From Clostridium peptidivorans (lineage in GTDB: Bacteria; Bacillota; Clostridia; Clostridiales; Clostridiaceae): a DNA stretch of 64,000 nucleotides. This document shows positions 36,324-44,777 of the stretch, one piece after another. The translations under genes were made by a program, and so were the position numbers. Within the stretch, counting starts at the first letter, position 1. Each line of letters begins with the position of its first letter. Location of the stretch: contig NZ_OAOD01000007.1 in NCBI RefSeq assembly GCF_900205925.1, positions 62,001-126,000 on the forward strand, in the 5' to 3' direction. The notes beneath the pieces were generated by a model. That model saw only the letters and a program-made list of their open reading frames with translations, made no database searches and had not been told where the DNA came from.

Positions 36324-36403
36324 ACTTTGGCAACCTGGCAATCATTGGATTATCTATCCATTAGACCCATAGCTTTGCGTCCCTATTTTTCAATAGGTTT
36401 GCT
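36324..36403 (-). ncRNA. Cyclic di-GMP-I riboswitch (GEMM-I)
   Basis: The minus strand reads GCAAACC, a GAAA tetraloop closed by TATT/AATA, GGGACGCAAAGC, then ATGGGTCTAATGG and a stem, and the receptor part GCCAGGTTGCC. These are the conserved GNRA loop, the GGGACGCAAAGC core and the tetraloop receptor of the class I c-di-GMP aptamer. A terminator follows, so ligand should change readthrough into the KAS III-like gene. Confidence 0.93.
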
Positions 36404-36602
36404 ATTTTCTATATTTATTTGGATTGCATTCACCTATTTTTACATAAATTTGAATACATATATATAATCGGCTTTATTTATTATTTCTTTAGCATATTTT
36501 ATTATAATCTTATATAGTTACGAAAAGTAAAGTCCAACTAGGATCATTAAACTGCTCCTTTAATAGTATTATTTAATGAATCAATTTTCAAACTTTTTCA
36601 TA
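36404..36602. other. Spacer between the riboswitch and the VanW gene
   Basis: About 200 bp with the presumed promoter of the riboswitch transcript on the minus strand and no gene. A weak hairpin-free AT-rich stretch; nothing else seen. Confidence 0.5.
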
Positions 36603-37886
36603 TTACAGATTAGAAGATACAGGTGTATACGTATCGTTAGAAATAAACTCTGAATCAATGAGCACTCCGTTCTCATATGTTTTTCTTATAACTTTTACTT
36701 TATAAACATTCTCATCTTGATTTATATGATTTTCAATTACATATATTTTTTTCCTTAAATTGGAATTCGAAAAAATATTAATATACAAATTTTTATTTTG
36801 AGTATGTGCCTCTATATATATTGGATAATCAAGAGTATTTGTAAACTTAAAGTCTATATTTTCCCAATCAACTGTAGCATCAAGCCCAAGTTCTACATAG
36901 GAAGAAGGTAAAGAATGATTGATTCTCTCTATATTCTGTATTCCTGTTTTTAAAATTGCATTATATAGAGTAGATGATACCTGACAAATACCTCCCCCTA
37001 TTCCTGATTCAATTTTATTGTTAATTATAACAGGAGCCTCCATATATCCTCGTTCTTTTGTTCTCTCTCCTACTACCTCATTAAAACTAAAAACTTCACC
37101 TGGCATTAAAAGTGTACCATTTATAGCGTTAACACAAACGTTAATATTATTAGCTCTCATAAAAGATGATGATTTAAAACTTGTGCTAAATGAAGATATG
37201 CAAGTATTAATACCAGAAAGTTTAGACTTTGTAATTTCGGCTTCAGCCTTTTTAACATGTGCCTTTATATATATGTCACCACTTCTTCCTGTTTTAATTA
37301 CATCTTCAATACATTGATAAAGTTTCTCTCTCTCAACTATAGAGCCTTTTGTATCAGCTTGTATTTGTATTGTACCTTCATTACTCATTTTTATTGTTGC
37401 ATTTGCAGGGCTCTTATTGATTTCTTTCTCAATACCACTTATAAATCTCTTAATATCCTCATCATTACAAATAAGATCTAAACTATATGCCTTATTACTT
37501 CCTATCTTTACAAGCTTATGTTGTTCAATTATGCTTAAATTTTTCCCAAAGTTGAATGCTTTATCAATAGCACTATCAATACTATAACTCTTAATTAAAC
37601 GAGACTTATCTACAGAGTAGATTTTATCATCAATAGTTACATACAGTTTCTTGTTACGCATATCATTTATATATTGAGTTTTAATTATATTTCTTGCTTC
37701 TTCCTTGCTTTTGCCACCTAAATCAATATCAGCTATTTTTATACCATTATAAATTAACTGGCTCCACTTCTCATTTTCTATATTTAATCCCCATATTGAA
37801 CCAATTATTAAACCCAAAAAACTTGAAACAAATTGAACTATTAAAATTTTAAAGACAAAAGTAATACGATATTTTTTCTTCATCAT
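36603..37886 (-). CDS. VanW-family protein
   Basis: The 427-residue protein has an N-terminal membrane segment (about residues 8-32), PG_binding_4-like region, and a C-terminal VanW domain with GEVFSFNEVVGERTKERGYMEAPVI-type motif (about residues 262-286), GIGGGICQVSSTLYNAIL (about 293-310) and a G5-like tail. VanW proteins are cell-surface proteins found with vancomycin-resistance and spore or wall functions; no activity is established that I can state. It starts a minus-strand group that runs from the coiled-coil gene at 38569 into this gene, without a terminator between. Confidence 0.85.
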   Translation of the reverse strand: MMKKKYRITFVFKILIVQFVSSFLGLIIGSIWGLNIENEKWSQLIYNGIKIADIDLGGKSKEEARNIIKTQYINDMRNKKLYVTIDDKIYSVDKSRLIKSYSIDSAIDKAFNFGKNLSIIEQHKLVKIGSNKAYSLDLICNDEDIKRFISGIEKEINKSPANATIKMSNEGTIQIQADTKGSIVEREKLYQCIEDVIKTGRSGDIYIKAHVKKAEAEITKSKLSGINTCISSFSTSFKSSSFMRANNINVCVNAINGTLLMPGEVFSFNEVVGERTKERGYMEAPVIINNKIESGIGGGICQVSSTLYNAILKTGIQNIERINHSLPSSYVELGLDATVDWENIDFKFTNTLDYPIYIEAHTQNKNLYINIFSNSNLRKKIYVIENHINQDENVYKVKVIRKTYENGVLIDSEFISNDTYTPVSSNL

Positions 37887-37927
37887 TCCCTCATAAGTTG
37901 TCCTAAATTTGAAAGGATATTATAATG

Positions 37928-38569
37928 CTATTTTGAAAAAAAATTAATGATTTCACCTATTTTTTGAGATTCGTATTTAATTTCGTGTATTTGCTCTTCC
38001 AACATACTTTCATTAATTTTTATTTGTTCTTGGCAATCATTAATTAAGCTTGATAGCTTGGCTATTTCTTCTTTATATTTAGCAATACTGTCACTAGTTT
38101 GTTTATAATAACCATCCATTACCTTACCTAATAATTCTAATCTTTGTTCTCCATCAGAAAGAAGTCTGTTTAAATCCATCTTGGAAGCATCAATAATATT
38201 TATAACCGATTGCTTTACTATATCTTTGGGTAAATTTTGTGGCAAAGCATTGATTAAATTTTGCAGCATGAAAACTGTATTAATATTACTATTTTCAAGT
38301 CCATGTAAGGAATATATCTCATCTATAGTCATTTTTTCTTCATATTTATTATTATCAATTGTGGAAGATTTTTTCTCAATAACTGGTTCAATAATTTTAA
38401 CTTCTTCTTTGTAATCATTAGCTTCAACATTTACAATATTATCCTCATTATTTACCACTTCATCATATTTAATATTATTTTTTAAATCTGAATTAGTACA
38501 CTCTGACTTTTCTTTATTTACTTTTTCTACTAAATTGTACTTTTCTAAAATAGACATTACTTTTGACAT
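37928..38569 (-). CDS. Coiled-coil protein of unknown function
   Basis: This 213-residue protein starts with SKVMSILEKYNLVEKVN, continues with a low-complexity acidic stretch (about 40-75), and ends in a long Glu/Lys/Gln coiled coil (about residues 145-210). The ATG at 38569 is chosen since AAGGAG lies 8 nt upstream; the GTG 9 bp earlier is too close. No domain known to me. It lies between a small membrane protein and VanW, and the three may form a surface-linked operon. Codon use is typical. Confidence 0.68.
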   Translation of the reverse strand: MSKVMSILEKYNLVEKVNKEKSECTNSDLKNNIKYDEVVNNEDNIVNVEANDYKEEVKIIEPVIEKKSSTIDNNKYEEKMTIDEIYSLHGLENSNINTVFMLQNLINALPQNLPKDIVKQSVINIIDASKMDLNRLLSDGEQRLELLGKVMDGYYKQTSDSIAKYKEEIAKLSSLINDCQEQIKINESMLEEQIHEIKYESQKIGEIINFFSK

Positions 38570-38604
38570 GGTATACACTCCTTAATATTAAAACTTTACT
38601 ATAG

Positions 38605-38808
38605 CTATATAAGTCGCCAGATAACCATTTTTCCTATTATTATACCTAACACAAACATAATTAAACAAAAAAAGATATACCGAAACTTATCTGTAAATCC
38701 ATATTTTGTTCCAGATAATTTCTTTTGAAAAAATTTTAATATAATTTTACAAAAGATTAGTGAAATTAAAAAAAATACAGCTCCAATTAAGAAAAATTTT
38801 ATTATCAA
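38605..38808 (-). CDS. Small two-span membrane protein
   Basis: A 67-residue frame with two hydrophobic helices (about residues 3-23 and 43-64) separated by a basic loop (KKLSGTKYGFTDKFRY). The only possible start codons are TTG-type, and the ribosome site is weak (GGATG), so the true start or even the gene is uncertain. It precedes the coiled-coil gene on the same strand. Confidence 0.45.
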   Translation of the reverse strand: MIIKFFLIGAVFFLISLIFCKIILKFFQKKLSGTKYGFTDKFRYIFFCLIMFVLGIIIGKMVIWRLI

Positions 38809-38923
38809 CTATAATCACATCCATATTATATATATCGAAGTCATTTTAGTGAATTTTAATAGTTTTTAATTATTTTATTAATTTAATTATATGCCACATA
38901 ATATTTCAACTAAATATATATAG

Positions 38924-39688
38924 TTATTTCAAATATTTATGAATTAACTGCAATACTCCGTGTAAATCTTCTATACCTATTTGACCAGGAGCTGATGCTT
39001 TTTTAGCTGCAGCAAATGTCAGTGCAGAGCCAAATATTTCCCCTGCTAAACGACTTATAGCACCCATTCCTGACATAGACATTGTTATGATAGGTCTGTC
39101 AGCATATTTTTCTGACATAATTACTGTAGCTTCTAGTAATTCCAAAACATCTAATTTGGATTTTGGCATTACTGCGATTTTAGGAATATCTGCGCCTAAA
39201 TTCTGCATTTTTCTTAAACGATAAATTATATCGTCTTTAGATGGTGTCTTACCAAAATCGTGATTTGAAGCAATAACTTTTACACCTGAAGCATGTGCAC
39301 TTTCAATGATATCTTTTACAATTTCGTCTCCTGTAAATGCTTCAACATCTACCATATCAACTAATCCTGTTGCTGCTACAGCTTTATTTAATTCAGCATA
39401 TGTTTTAGGGTCAATTTTCTTTTCTCCACCTTCTTTATATGTACGAAAAGTAAATAATAAAGGAATATTGTTTAAAGCAGGCACTAAATCATTTAAAACA
39501 TCTTTTACCTTTTCTATATCAAAAACATCATCAAACCAGTCCACACGCCATTCTACAACATCCACATGTATATTTGAAAAACTTAATGCTTCGTCTACTA
39601 TTTCTTTTTTAGTTTTTGCTACTATGGGTACACAAATTTTCGGTATGCCATCACCTAGTACTATATTTTTTATCTTTACCGTATTCAT
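38924..39688 (-). CDS. aroD: Type I 3-dehydroquinate dehydratase
   Basis: This 254-residue enzyme has the family motifs EWRVDWFDD (about residues 45-53), FTFRTYKEGG, ASNHDFGKTP with the catalytic histidine, PKIAVMPKS with the Schiff-base lysine, and SMSGMGAISRL near residue 218. It converts 3-dehydroquinate to 3-dehydroshikimate in the shikimate pathway. The start ATG at 39688 has AAGGAGG 5 nt upstream; an in-frame upstream start would add 14 poorly fitting residues. No other aro gene is near, so it may be a second copy or act in catabolism. Confidence 0.95.
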   Translation of the reverse strand: MNTVKIKNIVLGDGIPKICVPIVAKTKKEIVDEALSFSNIHVDVVEWRVDWFDDVFDIEKVKDVLNDLVPALNNIPLLFTFRTYKEGGEKKIDPKTYAELNKAVAATGLVDMVDVEAFTGDEIVKDIIESAHASGVKVIASNHDFGKTPSKDDIIYRLRKMQNLGADIPKIAVMPKSKLDVLELLEATVIMSEKYADRPIITMSMSGMGAISRLAGEIFGSALTFAAAKKASAPGQIGIEDLHGVLQLIHKYLK

Positions 39689-39852
39689 CTTGGCCTCCTT
39701 AAATCTTGTAATACATATTATTATATACAATTATGTGTGGATTTTCACACTTTCTTCCTGCATCAGATATTACTTCTACTAATCTCTAATTTACATGAAT
39801 CATCTCTTTTTATAAAAGCAAAAACTGCTGGGGACTTTCCAGCAGTAATTAT

Positions 39853-40092
39853 TTATTCTATATCTAATTCATCAATATCAATTCCATTTAAAATTTCTTT
39901 AAGTTCTTTTAGTTCTTCTTTATTTAATGTAATTCCCTTTCCCATTTTCTCATGATTTTCATCCCATTCACGAATATCTACCTTTGGCTTTTTCTTATTC
40001 CAAGTCATCACATTGACTTCTCTTTTCCAGCCCTTTGTACTTTCTGATATAACTCCTAAATTTTGTTTAATATCAAATTTAAAATCTGCCAC
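39853..40092 (-). CDS. YdbC-family protein (PC4-like transcription cofactor fold)
   Basis: A 79-residue protein with the YdbC pattern: ADFKFDIKQNLGVISE, KGWKREVNVMTWN and KKPKVDIREWDENHEKMGKGITL, ending in an acidic helix. YdbC-type proteins bind single-stranded nucleic acid and have a PC4-like fold. The start GTG at 40092 is chosen because AGGAG lies 8 nt upstream. It is translated 15 bp after the ywbE-like gene. Confidence 0.85.
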   Translation of the reverse strand: MADFKFDIKQNLGVISESTKGWKREVNVMTWNKKKPKVDIREWDENHEKMGKGITLNKEELKELKEILNGIDIDELDIE

Positions 40093-40106
40093 TATTAACA
40101 CTCCTC

Positions 40107-40301
40107 TTAAGTTATTATTTGCTGAACTCTTCCAACTATCCCATCTTCAAGCATAACCTTAATTCCATGATGATGATTTGGCGAATTGGTAAGTATTCTC
40201 TTAACTGTCCCTTCAGTTAGTTTACCTGTGCGTTGATCTTGCTTTTGTACAACAAAAACCTTTGATCCTATTTTTATATTTGATCTATTAGTTCCATCCA
40301 T
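40107..40301 (-). CDS. ywbE: YwbE-family protein
   Basis: A 64-residue protein with the YwbE (DUF2196) pattern: RSNIKIGSKVFVVQKQDQRTG, GTVKRILTNSPNHHHGIKVML, GIVGRVQQI (each under 22 residues). It is close to B. subtilis YwbE, whose function is unknown. It lies 15 bp before the YdbC-like gene and probably shares its transcript. The ATG follows GAGGGAA. Confidence 0.9.
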   Translation of the reverse strand: MDGTNRSNIKIGSKVFVVQKQDQRTGKLTEGTVKRILTNSPNHHHGIKVMLEDGIVGRVQQIIT

Positions 40302-40586
40302 AATTTTGTTCCCTCATATTCTTTGTAGTCTTTTCTTATTTATACCGCTATTCATTATATCATAGTTATTAAGTAATAGTATCCTTAGTGTGTAACTTTC
40401 TCCAAATAAAAGCCTTTGAAAATTCAAGGACTTAGCTTCTTACCACTATTATCTTTTATTTATACAGCGAATAATAGGCTCAATAGCCTTTTTGTCTGTC
40501 CAATCAACTGCATTGTCATAACAATCTAATAATCCTTTAATATATTATATTTGTTCTACCTATAACAATATGCTCATACAACTATT

Positions 40587-41834
40587 TTAAAGAATCTGAT
40601 CTTGTTTTTTTAAAAAATTATAAAGTATAACTGAGCTAATGGAACATAACATTGCACAAATTCCTACAAAGGCATATCCAGCCTTCATCCCTATTATAAG
40701 TCCGTTTTCTACACCATATATATCTGTGAAAATATTTTTAAATAATTCTATAATACCGCCTACTAAAAAATTTCCTATAACACTTCCTATTCCCATAAGT
40801 GTTACCGTGAAGGTAACAGCTGTGCTACTATTCTTGGAATATCGCTTTGATAAAAGAGCCATTACTGTAGGATAAATCGGTGCTATACCTGCCCCTGCAA
40901 GGGCAAGTAAAATCGCAGCAGATTGTCCAATAATTATTCCCATAAGAGTAAGAAGTCCTGCTCCTCCCGAAAAAATTATAAGTGATTTTGTAAAACCAAT
41001 CTTATCTGTAAATGGTCCAAGTAGTAGTCTTGAAAGCGTAAATGTAAAAAAGAATGCTGAAAGTAACCCTGATGCAGCTTTTATATCCCATTTATAAACT
41101 TTTTCAAGGAAATTAACTAACCAACCACCAACAGCAAGCTCTGAAATTACTCCAAATGAAAGAATGATTACTAACATCCATGCAGCAGGATCCTTTGCAT
41201 ATTCTTTAATTGATATACTTTCTTCTTCTTGAGTATAATCCTCAGGGAACTTTGGAAGTAAAGCTATTATCAATGGTACTATTGATAAGGATAACATTAT
41301 TAAATACATTTCATGCCAACTAAAACTTTTACCTAAAGCGTTTATTTTCATAAGCCCAGTAGCAATGATCGGTGCTATAGTTGAGCTTAACCCATAGAAA
41401 AAATGAGCTAAATTCATCATCATACCAGCGTTTTTAGTAAAAACCTTTACCGATAATATTCCAAGAGCTATTTCTAGTATTCCATTACCTATATACATTA
41501 AGAAATAAGCTGCTGACAGCGTAGTATAATTTACTGATAAAAATATTAAAACTCCTGAAAGAGCCATAGTTCCAAAAGCAAATAAATTAGAAAATCTTAT
41601 TCCGAATTTTTTTGTAAGCATGCCAGTAAAACTACACGCAAGAAGATATCCTAATGAATTAAGCGCTAGAAGTAATCCTATCTGCATTTCATTAAGGCCA
41701 AAATCTACTTGTATACGTGGAATAGCTGGCCCCTTTATATTTTCTGAAAATCCAAATACTAGATAGCCAGTAAATACTAAGGCCAGTAAAATATAATAAT
41801 TTTTATTATAAAATTTATTTTTATTAGACTCCAA
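40587..41834 (-). CDS. MFS transporter
   Basis: A 415-residue, 12-span major facilitator with MTKKFGIRFSN-type loop after helix 2 (GMLTKKFGIRFSNLFAF) and a matching DKIGFTKSLI loop in the second half. It resembles clostridial sugar or drug transporters but I cannot name the substrate. A GGGAAAA-type site precedes the ATG. It stands alone, 76 bp from the end of the cobalt transporter operon. Confidence 0.82.
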   Translation of the reverse strand: MESNKNKFYNKNYYILLALVFTGYLVFGFSENIKGPAIPRIQVDFGLNEMQIGLLLALNSLGYLLACSFTGMLTKKFGIRFSNLFAFGTMALSGVLIFLSVNYTTLSAAYFLMYIGNGILEIALGILSVKVFTKNAGMMMNLAHFFYGLSSTIAPIIATGLMKINALGKSFSWHEMYLIMLSLSIVPLIIALLPKFPEDYTQEEESISIKEYAKDPAAWMLVIILSFGVISELAVGGWLVNFLEKVYKWDIKAASGLLSAFFFTFTLSRLLLGPFTDKIGFTKSLIIFSGGAGLLTLMGIIIGQSAAILLALAGAGIAPIYPTVMALLSKRYSKNSSTAVTFTVTLMGIGSVIGNFLVGGIIELFKNIFTDIYGVENGLIIGMKAGYAFVGICAMLCSISSVILYNFLKKQDQIL

Positions 41835-41882
41835 AACTTTTCCCTCAATTCATTTCCTTTATGTTAAAGATAGTATAATAGC

Positions 41883-41911
41883 ACTTGCCAGGTGCCTGGC
41901 ACCTGGCAAGT
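41883..41911 (-). terminator. Perfect GC-rich terminator after the cobalt transporter operon
   Basis: ACTTGCCAGGTGC and GCACCTGGCAAGT are perfect arms around CTG. On the plus strand TATTTTTTA follows; on the minus strand, the direction of cbiO, there is only a modest T run. It overlaps the stop codon region of cbiO. Confidence 0.75.
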
Positions 41912-42666
41912 TATTTTTTACTACCGCAAATTGGACAATTTTGAATGCATAAGGGCAACTCAAGAGAACTGTTATTCATTAATTCCTCATTGGATAAAAC
42001 TTCTCTTGTTGGTCCATCGGCAATAACAGTTCCTTCACTAATTATTATTGTTCTTTCACAAGTTTCCCAAATCATGTCCATATCATGCGTTGCAATAATC
42101 TTTGTATGTGTAAACTCTTTTAAAAGAGATATTAATCTTCTCCTTGATTTTGGATCTAATGCTGCTGTTGGTTCATCCATTATAAGGATATCTGGCTCCA
42201 TGGATAGTACAGTTGCTATTGCCGCCGCACGCTTTTCTCCTCCAGACAACTTATAAGGTGGTCTATCTTTAAGGTGTGATATTCCAACGGTTTCAAGAGC
42301 TTTCATGACTCTTTTATGTACTTCTTTTTCATCTAATTTATAATTACGTGGTCCAAATGCCACATCTTCATATACTGATGGCATGAAAAGTTGATTATCA
42401 GCATCTTGAAGTACTAACCCTATTTTTTCACGGATTAAGGGCAAGGTTTTCTTACATATCATAGTATCGCCAATATAGACTTGACCATTTATTGGAAAAA
42501 TAATTCCTAATAGTAAATTTAAAAGAGTTGATTTACCCGCTCCATTTGCTCCTACAATTCCAACAGATTCTCCTCGACTTATTTTAAATGTAATTCCATT
42601 TAGTGCTTTTTTCCCATCGGGGTAGGAATAGTATACATCCTTACAATCTATAAAATCATGGCTCAT
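41911..42666 (-). CDS. cbiO: ECF transporter ATP-binding protein (cobalt/nickel type)
   Basis: A 251-residue ATPase with Walker A GANGAGKST (residues 38-46), Q-loop LQDADNQLF, signature LSGGEKRAAAIA and Walker B ILIMDEPTAALDP. The LxQDADNQLF segment is typical of energy-coupling-factor ATPases. It overlaps cbiQ by 4 bp, so the products are translated together. It powers metal uptake by the CbiMN-CbiQ complex. The C-terminus has a NCPICGSKK cysteine pair. Confidence 0.93.
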   Translation of the reverse strand: MSHDFIDCKDVYYSYPDGKKALNGITFKISRGESVGIVGANGAGKSTLLNLLLGIIFPINGQVYIGDTMICKKTLPLIREKIGLVLQDADNQLFMPSVYEDVAFGPRNYKLDEKEVHKRVMKALETVGISHLKDRPPYKLSGGEKRAAAIATVLSMEPDILIMDEPTAALDPKSRRRLISLLKEFTHTKIIATHDMDMIWETCERTIIISEGTVIADGPTREVLSNEELMNNSSLELPLCIQNCPICGSKK

Positions 42667-43475
42667 GTTATCACTCCCATTATAATCTTTCCTAATACTT
42701 CTGGAATATTAAAAAATCTTGCTATTAAAAAAAATGTCACCCATAAAAATAAATATGCTATAGAGCCAATTGATAGTCTGCTATCTGCAGAAAAAAAATA
42801 TTCTCCATTAAATCCCCTTAATATCATTGCATCATATACTCTATTTGCCCTATCAAAGGCTCGTAATAATATTTGACCTAAAAGCGATCCTGAGACTTTA
42901 AAAGACACGCCTTTCCGCCTTGGCGCCCTTAGATGATACGCTTTTATAACTTGTGCTGTTTCTTCTAATAATACAGAAATATATCTATAAGTTAAAACAA
43001 ATTGAGTGACAAAAATTTTTGGTATAAATAGTTTTCTTAATACTAAGGCTATTTTTTCAATTCCAGTTGTAGCTATTAGAAGCAATCCTGCCAAAACTGT
43101 TAAACTACACTTTATCATCAATGATGCAAAGGAAATCCATCCACCAGAAATATAAATTTCTGATATTATAATATAAGTTTTTGTATCAAATACTGGATTA
43201 AATATGCCAATTCCTATAACAAAAGGTAAAACAATAAGAGACTTTTTAAATATTGGGGAAAATGGTACTTCAGATAAAATAAAAATTATGATTGGATAAA
43301 AAACATATGGTAGTAATCCTATAATATTATATTTCCCAAAGGACAATACTACTACTAAATATATTATTGTCACAAGTAATTTTATACTAGGATTTATTTT
43401 ATGGATTATTGTGTTCTTAGTAGCTAATTCATCCAAAAAATGAATATTATAAATCGATTCAGTTATATTTGCCAT
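42663..43475 (-). CDS. cbiQ: ECF transporter transmembrane T component (CbiQ-like)
   Basis: About 270 residues with five or six membrane segments and the conserved coupling motifs ARG-type signatures: HLRAPRRKGVSF and MILRGFNGEYFF (each giving the two Ala-Arg-Gly-like segments that link to the ATPases). It joins the metal-binding CbiMN to the ATPase CbiO. A start at ATG 43475 is preferred because the ATG at 43487 touches its own ribosome site, though spacing to 43475 is long. It starts 50 bp after cbiMN. Confidence 0.9.
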   Translation of the reverse strand: MANITESIYNIHFLDELATKNTIIHKINPSIKLLVTIIYLVVVLSFGKYNIIGLLPYVFYPIIIFILSEVPFSPIFKKSLIVLPFVIGIGIFNPVFDTKTYIIISEIYISGGWISFASLMIKCSLTVLAGLLLIATTGIEKIALVLRKLFIPKIFVTQFVLTYRYISVLLEETAQVIKAYHLRAPRRKGVSFKVSGSLLGQILLRAFDRANRVYDAMILRGFNGEYFFSADSRLSIGSIAYLFLWVTFFLIARFFNIPEVLGKIIMGVIT

Positions 43476-43536
43476 ATCATAGATCATCCCTTAAGCAAAA
43501 ATATTGGCGAGGTTACTCCCCTCGCCACCTGTAAAT

Positions 43537-44592
43537 TTATATTGATGTTGCTTTTCTTTTCTTACGTCTGAAAAAAGTAATAATAAATCCAGTTAAGGTA
43601 GCAAGAACTAAAGTCATAATTCCGCCTAAAATACCCGATACACTCGTTTGTGCATTAACAACTTGTGCTGCTTCTTTCTTCTCTTCATTTCCATCTTTAT
43701 CTATGACTTCTGAAGTCTTAAAACTGTAATCAGGTAAAAAGGCCACTTTATTTTGTATTTCAGAAAGTTTTGCATGAACACTTCCTTCAGCGTTTAGTTC
43801 TGATGTACCTGCTGTCTTAATCATTGCCCATTCTAATCCATCTGGATTGCTAGAAGCAAATGATGAAAGAACACCACCTACTATTATAACACTTGTTATT
43901 ATCACAATAAAAATCTTTTTTATTGAAACATTACCTAAAGGCTCTTTTAAAGAAGATTTTTCAATAATTTCAGGACGTGCTTTCCAAACAAATGAAACTA
44001 CCGCTGCCGTTACAAGTCCCTCCACAATTCCAATAGCAAGATGAATAGGCTGCATTAAAAGAACAAATGTACCAAAAGGCAACTCGGTTTTTCCTGAAAA
44101 CAGTGTTTCAAGAACAACACTGAAAGCTCCCATCTGAAGTCCAATTATTGCCGCAATTATAGATGCACTATAAATTCTTTTAGTGTTATATCCTTTTTTC
44201 ATAATCATTTTATAAACTAATGGATATACAATAAAACATGTATAGAATCCAAGATTAAATACATTAGCACCAAAAGCTAGTAATCCTCCATCAGCAAAGA
44301 AAAGTGCTTGGATTAGAAGTACTGATGCCATTGTTAAAAAGCCAGCATGGGGTCCAAGTAAAATGGCAAGAAGTAATCCTCCGCCAATATGTCCACTTGA
44401 TCCAGTGCCTGGAATTGAAAAATTGATCATTTGAGCTGCAAAAACAAAAGCTCCCATAACACCCATTAAAGGTACTTTTTTATCATCTAATTCATTTTGT
44501 ACTTTTTTTATTGAATATGTAGCAATACCAGCTGTTGCACTAAACATTGTTCCACCAACAATTGGTGAAATCAAGGCATCTGCCATATGCAT
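43537..44592 (-). CDS. Fused CbiM-CbiN substrate-binding component (cobalt or nickel)
   Basis: This 351-residue protein starts MHMADALISP, the conserved metal-binding N-terminus in which the amino group and His2 coordinate the ion. CbiM spans residues 1-215 with GSSGHIGGGLL (about 75-85) as a second metal-site histidine. From about residue 225 a CbiN-like or PDGLE domain follows: a membrane segment, NPDGLEWAMIKTAG and a final membrane helix with a basic tail. The fused form MN is common in Firmicutes and supports uptake of cobalt or nickel; which metal cannot be told by sequence alone. A strong hairpin lies in the leader. Confidence 0.9.
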   Translation of the reverse strand: MHMADALISPIVGGTMFSATAGIATYSIKKVQNELDDKKVPLMGVMGAFVFAAQMINFSIPGTGSSGHIGGGLLLAILLGPHAGFLTMASVLLIQALFFADGGLLAFGANVFNLGFYTCFIVYPLVYKMIMKKGYNTKRIYSASIIAAIIGLQMGAFSVVLETLFSGKTELPFGTFVLLMQPIHLAIGIVEGLVTAAVVSFVWKARPEIIEKSSLKEPLGNVSIKKIFIVIITSVIIVGGVLSSFASSNPDGLEWAMIKTAGTSELNAEGSVHAKLSEIQNKVAFLPDYSFKTSEVIDKDGNEEKKEAAQVVNAQTSVSGILGGIMTLVLATLTGFIITFFRRKKRKATSI

Positions 44593-44777
44593 ATCATCAC
44601 ACCCCTAATAAAATAATAACTCATAAAGGGCAACTTTAATCGCAACCCTCTATGAGTTTTATTCCTGTATATACAAGTTGTCCGAATAAACTTTCATAAC
44701 TTTAATTGTAAATAATTGTATCATATTTTTTTACAATTGTCAATTTTCACTTTTATCTTATAATGATTTATATATGT
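44593..44777 (-). promoter_or_regulatory. Possible metal-responsive leader of the CbiMN operon
   Basis: On the minus strand a long stem, AACTCATA...GGG pairing with CCC...TATGAGTT at 44618-44658, is followed by ATTATTTTATT, like an attenuator. Upstream of it an interrupted inverted repeat, GTTTTATTC and GAATAAAC (44656-44664 and 44684-44691), is separated by about 19 bp. Neither matches a cobalamin or NiCo riboswitch that I know, so the regulator is unknown. Confidence 0.45.

Noticed and set aside
44593-44777. Cobalamin or NiCo riboswitch before cbiMN
   Set aside because: The leader is too short for a cobalamin aptamer, and I see neither the B12-box nor the known NiCo core motifs.
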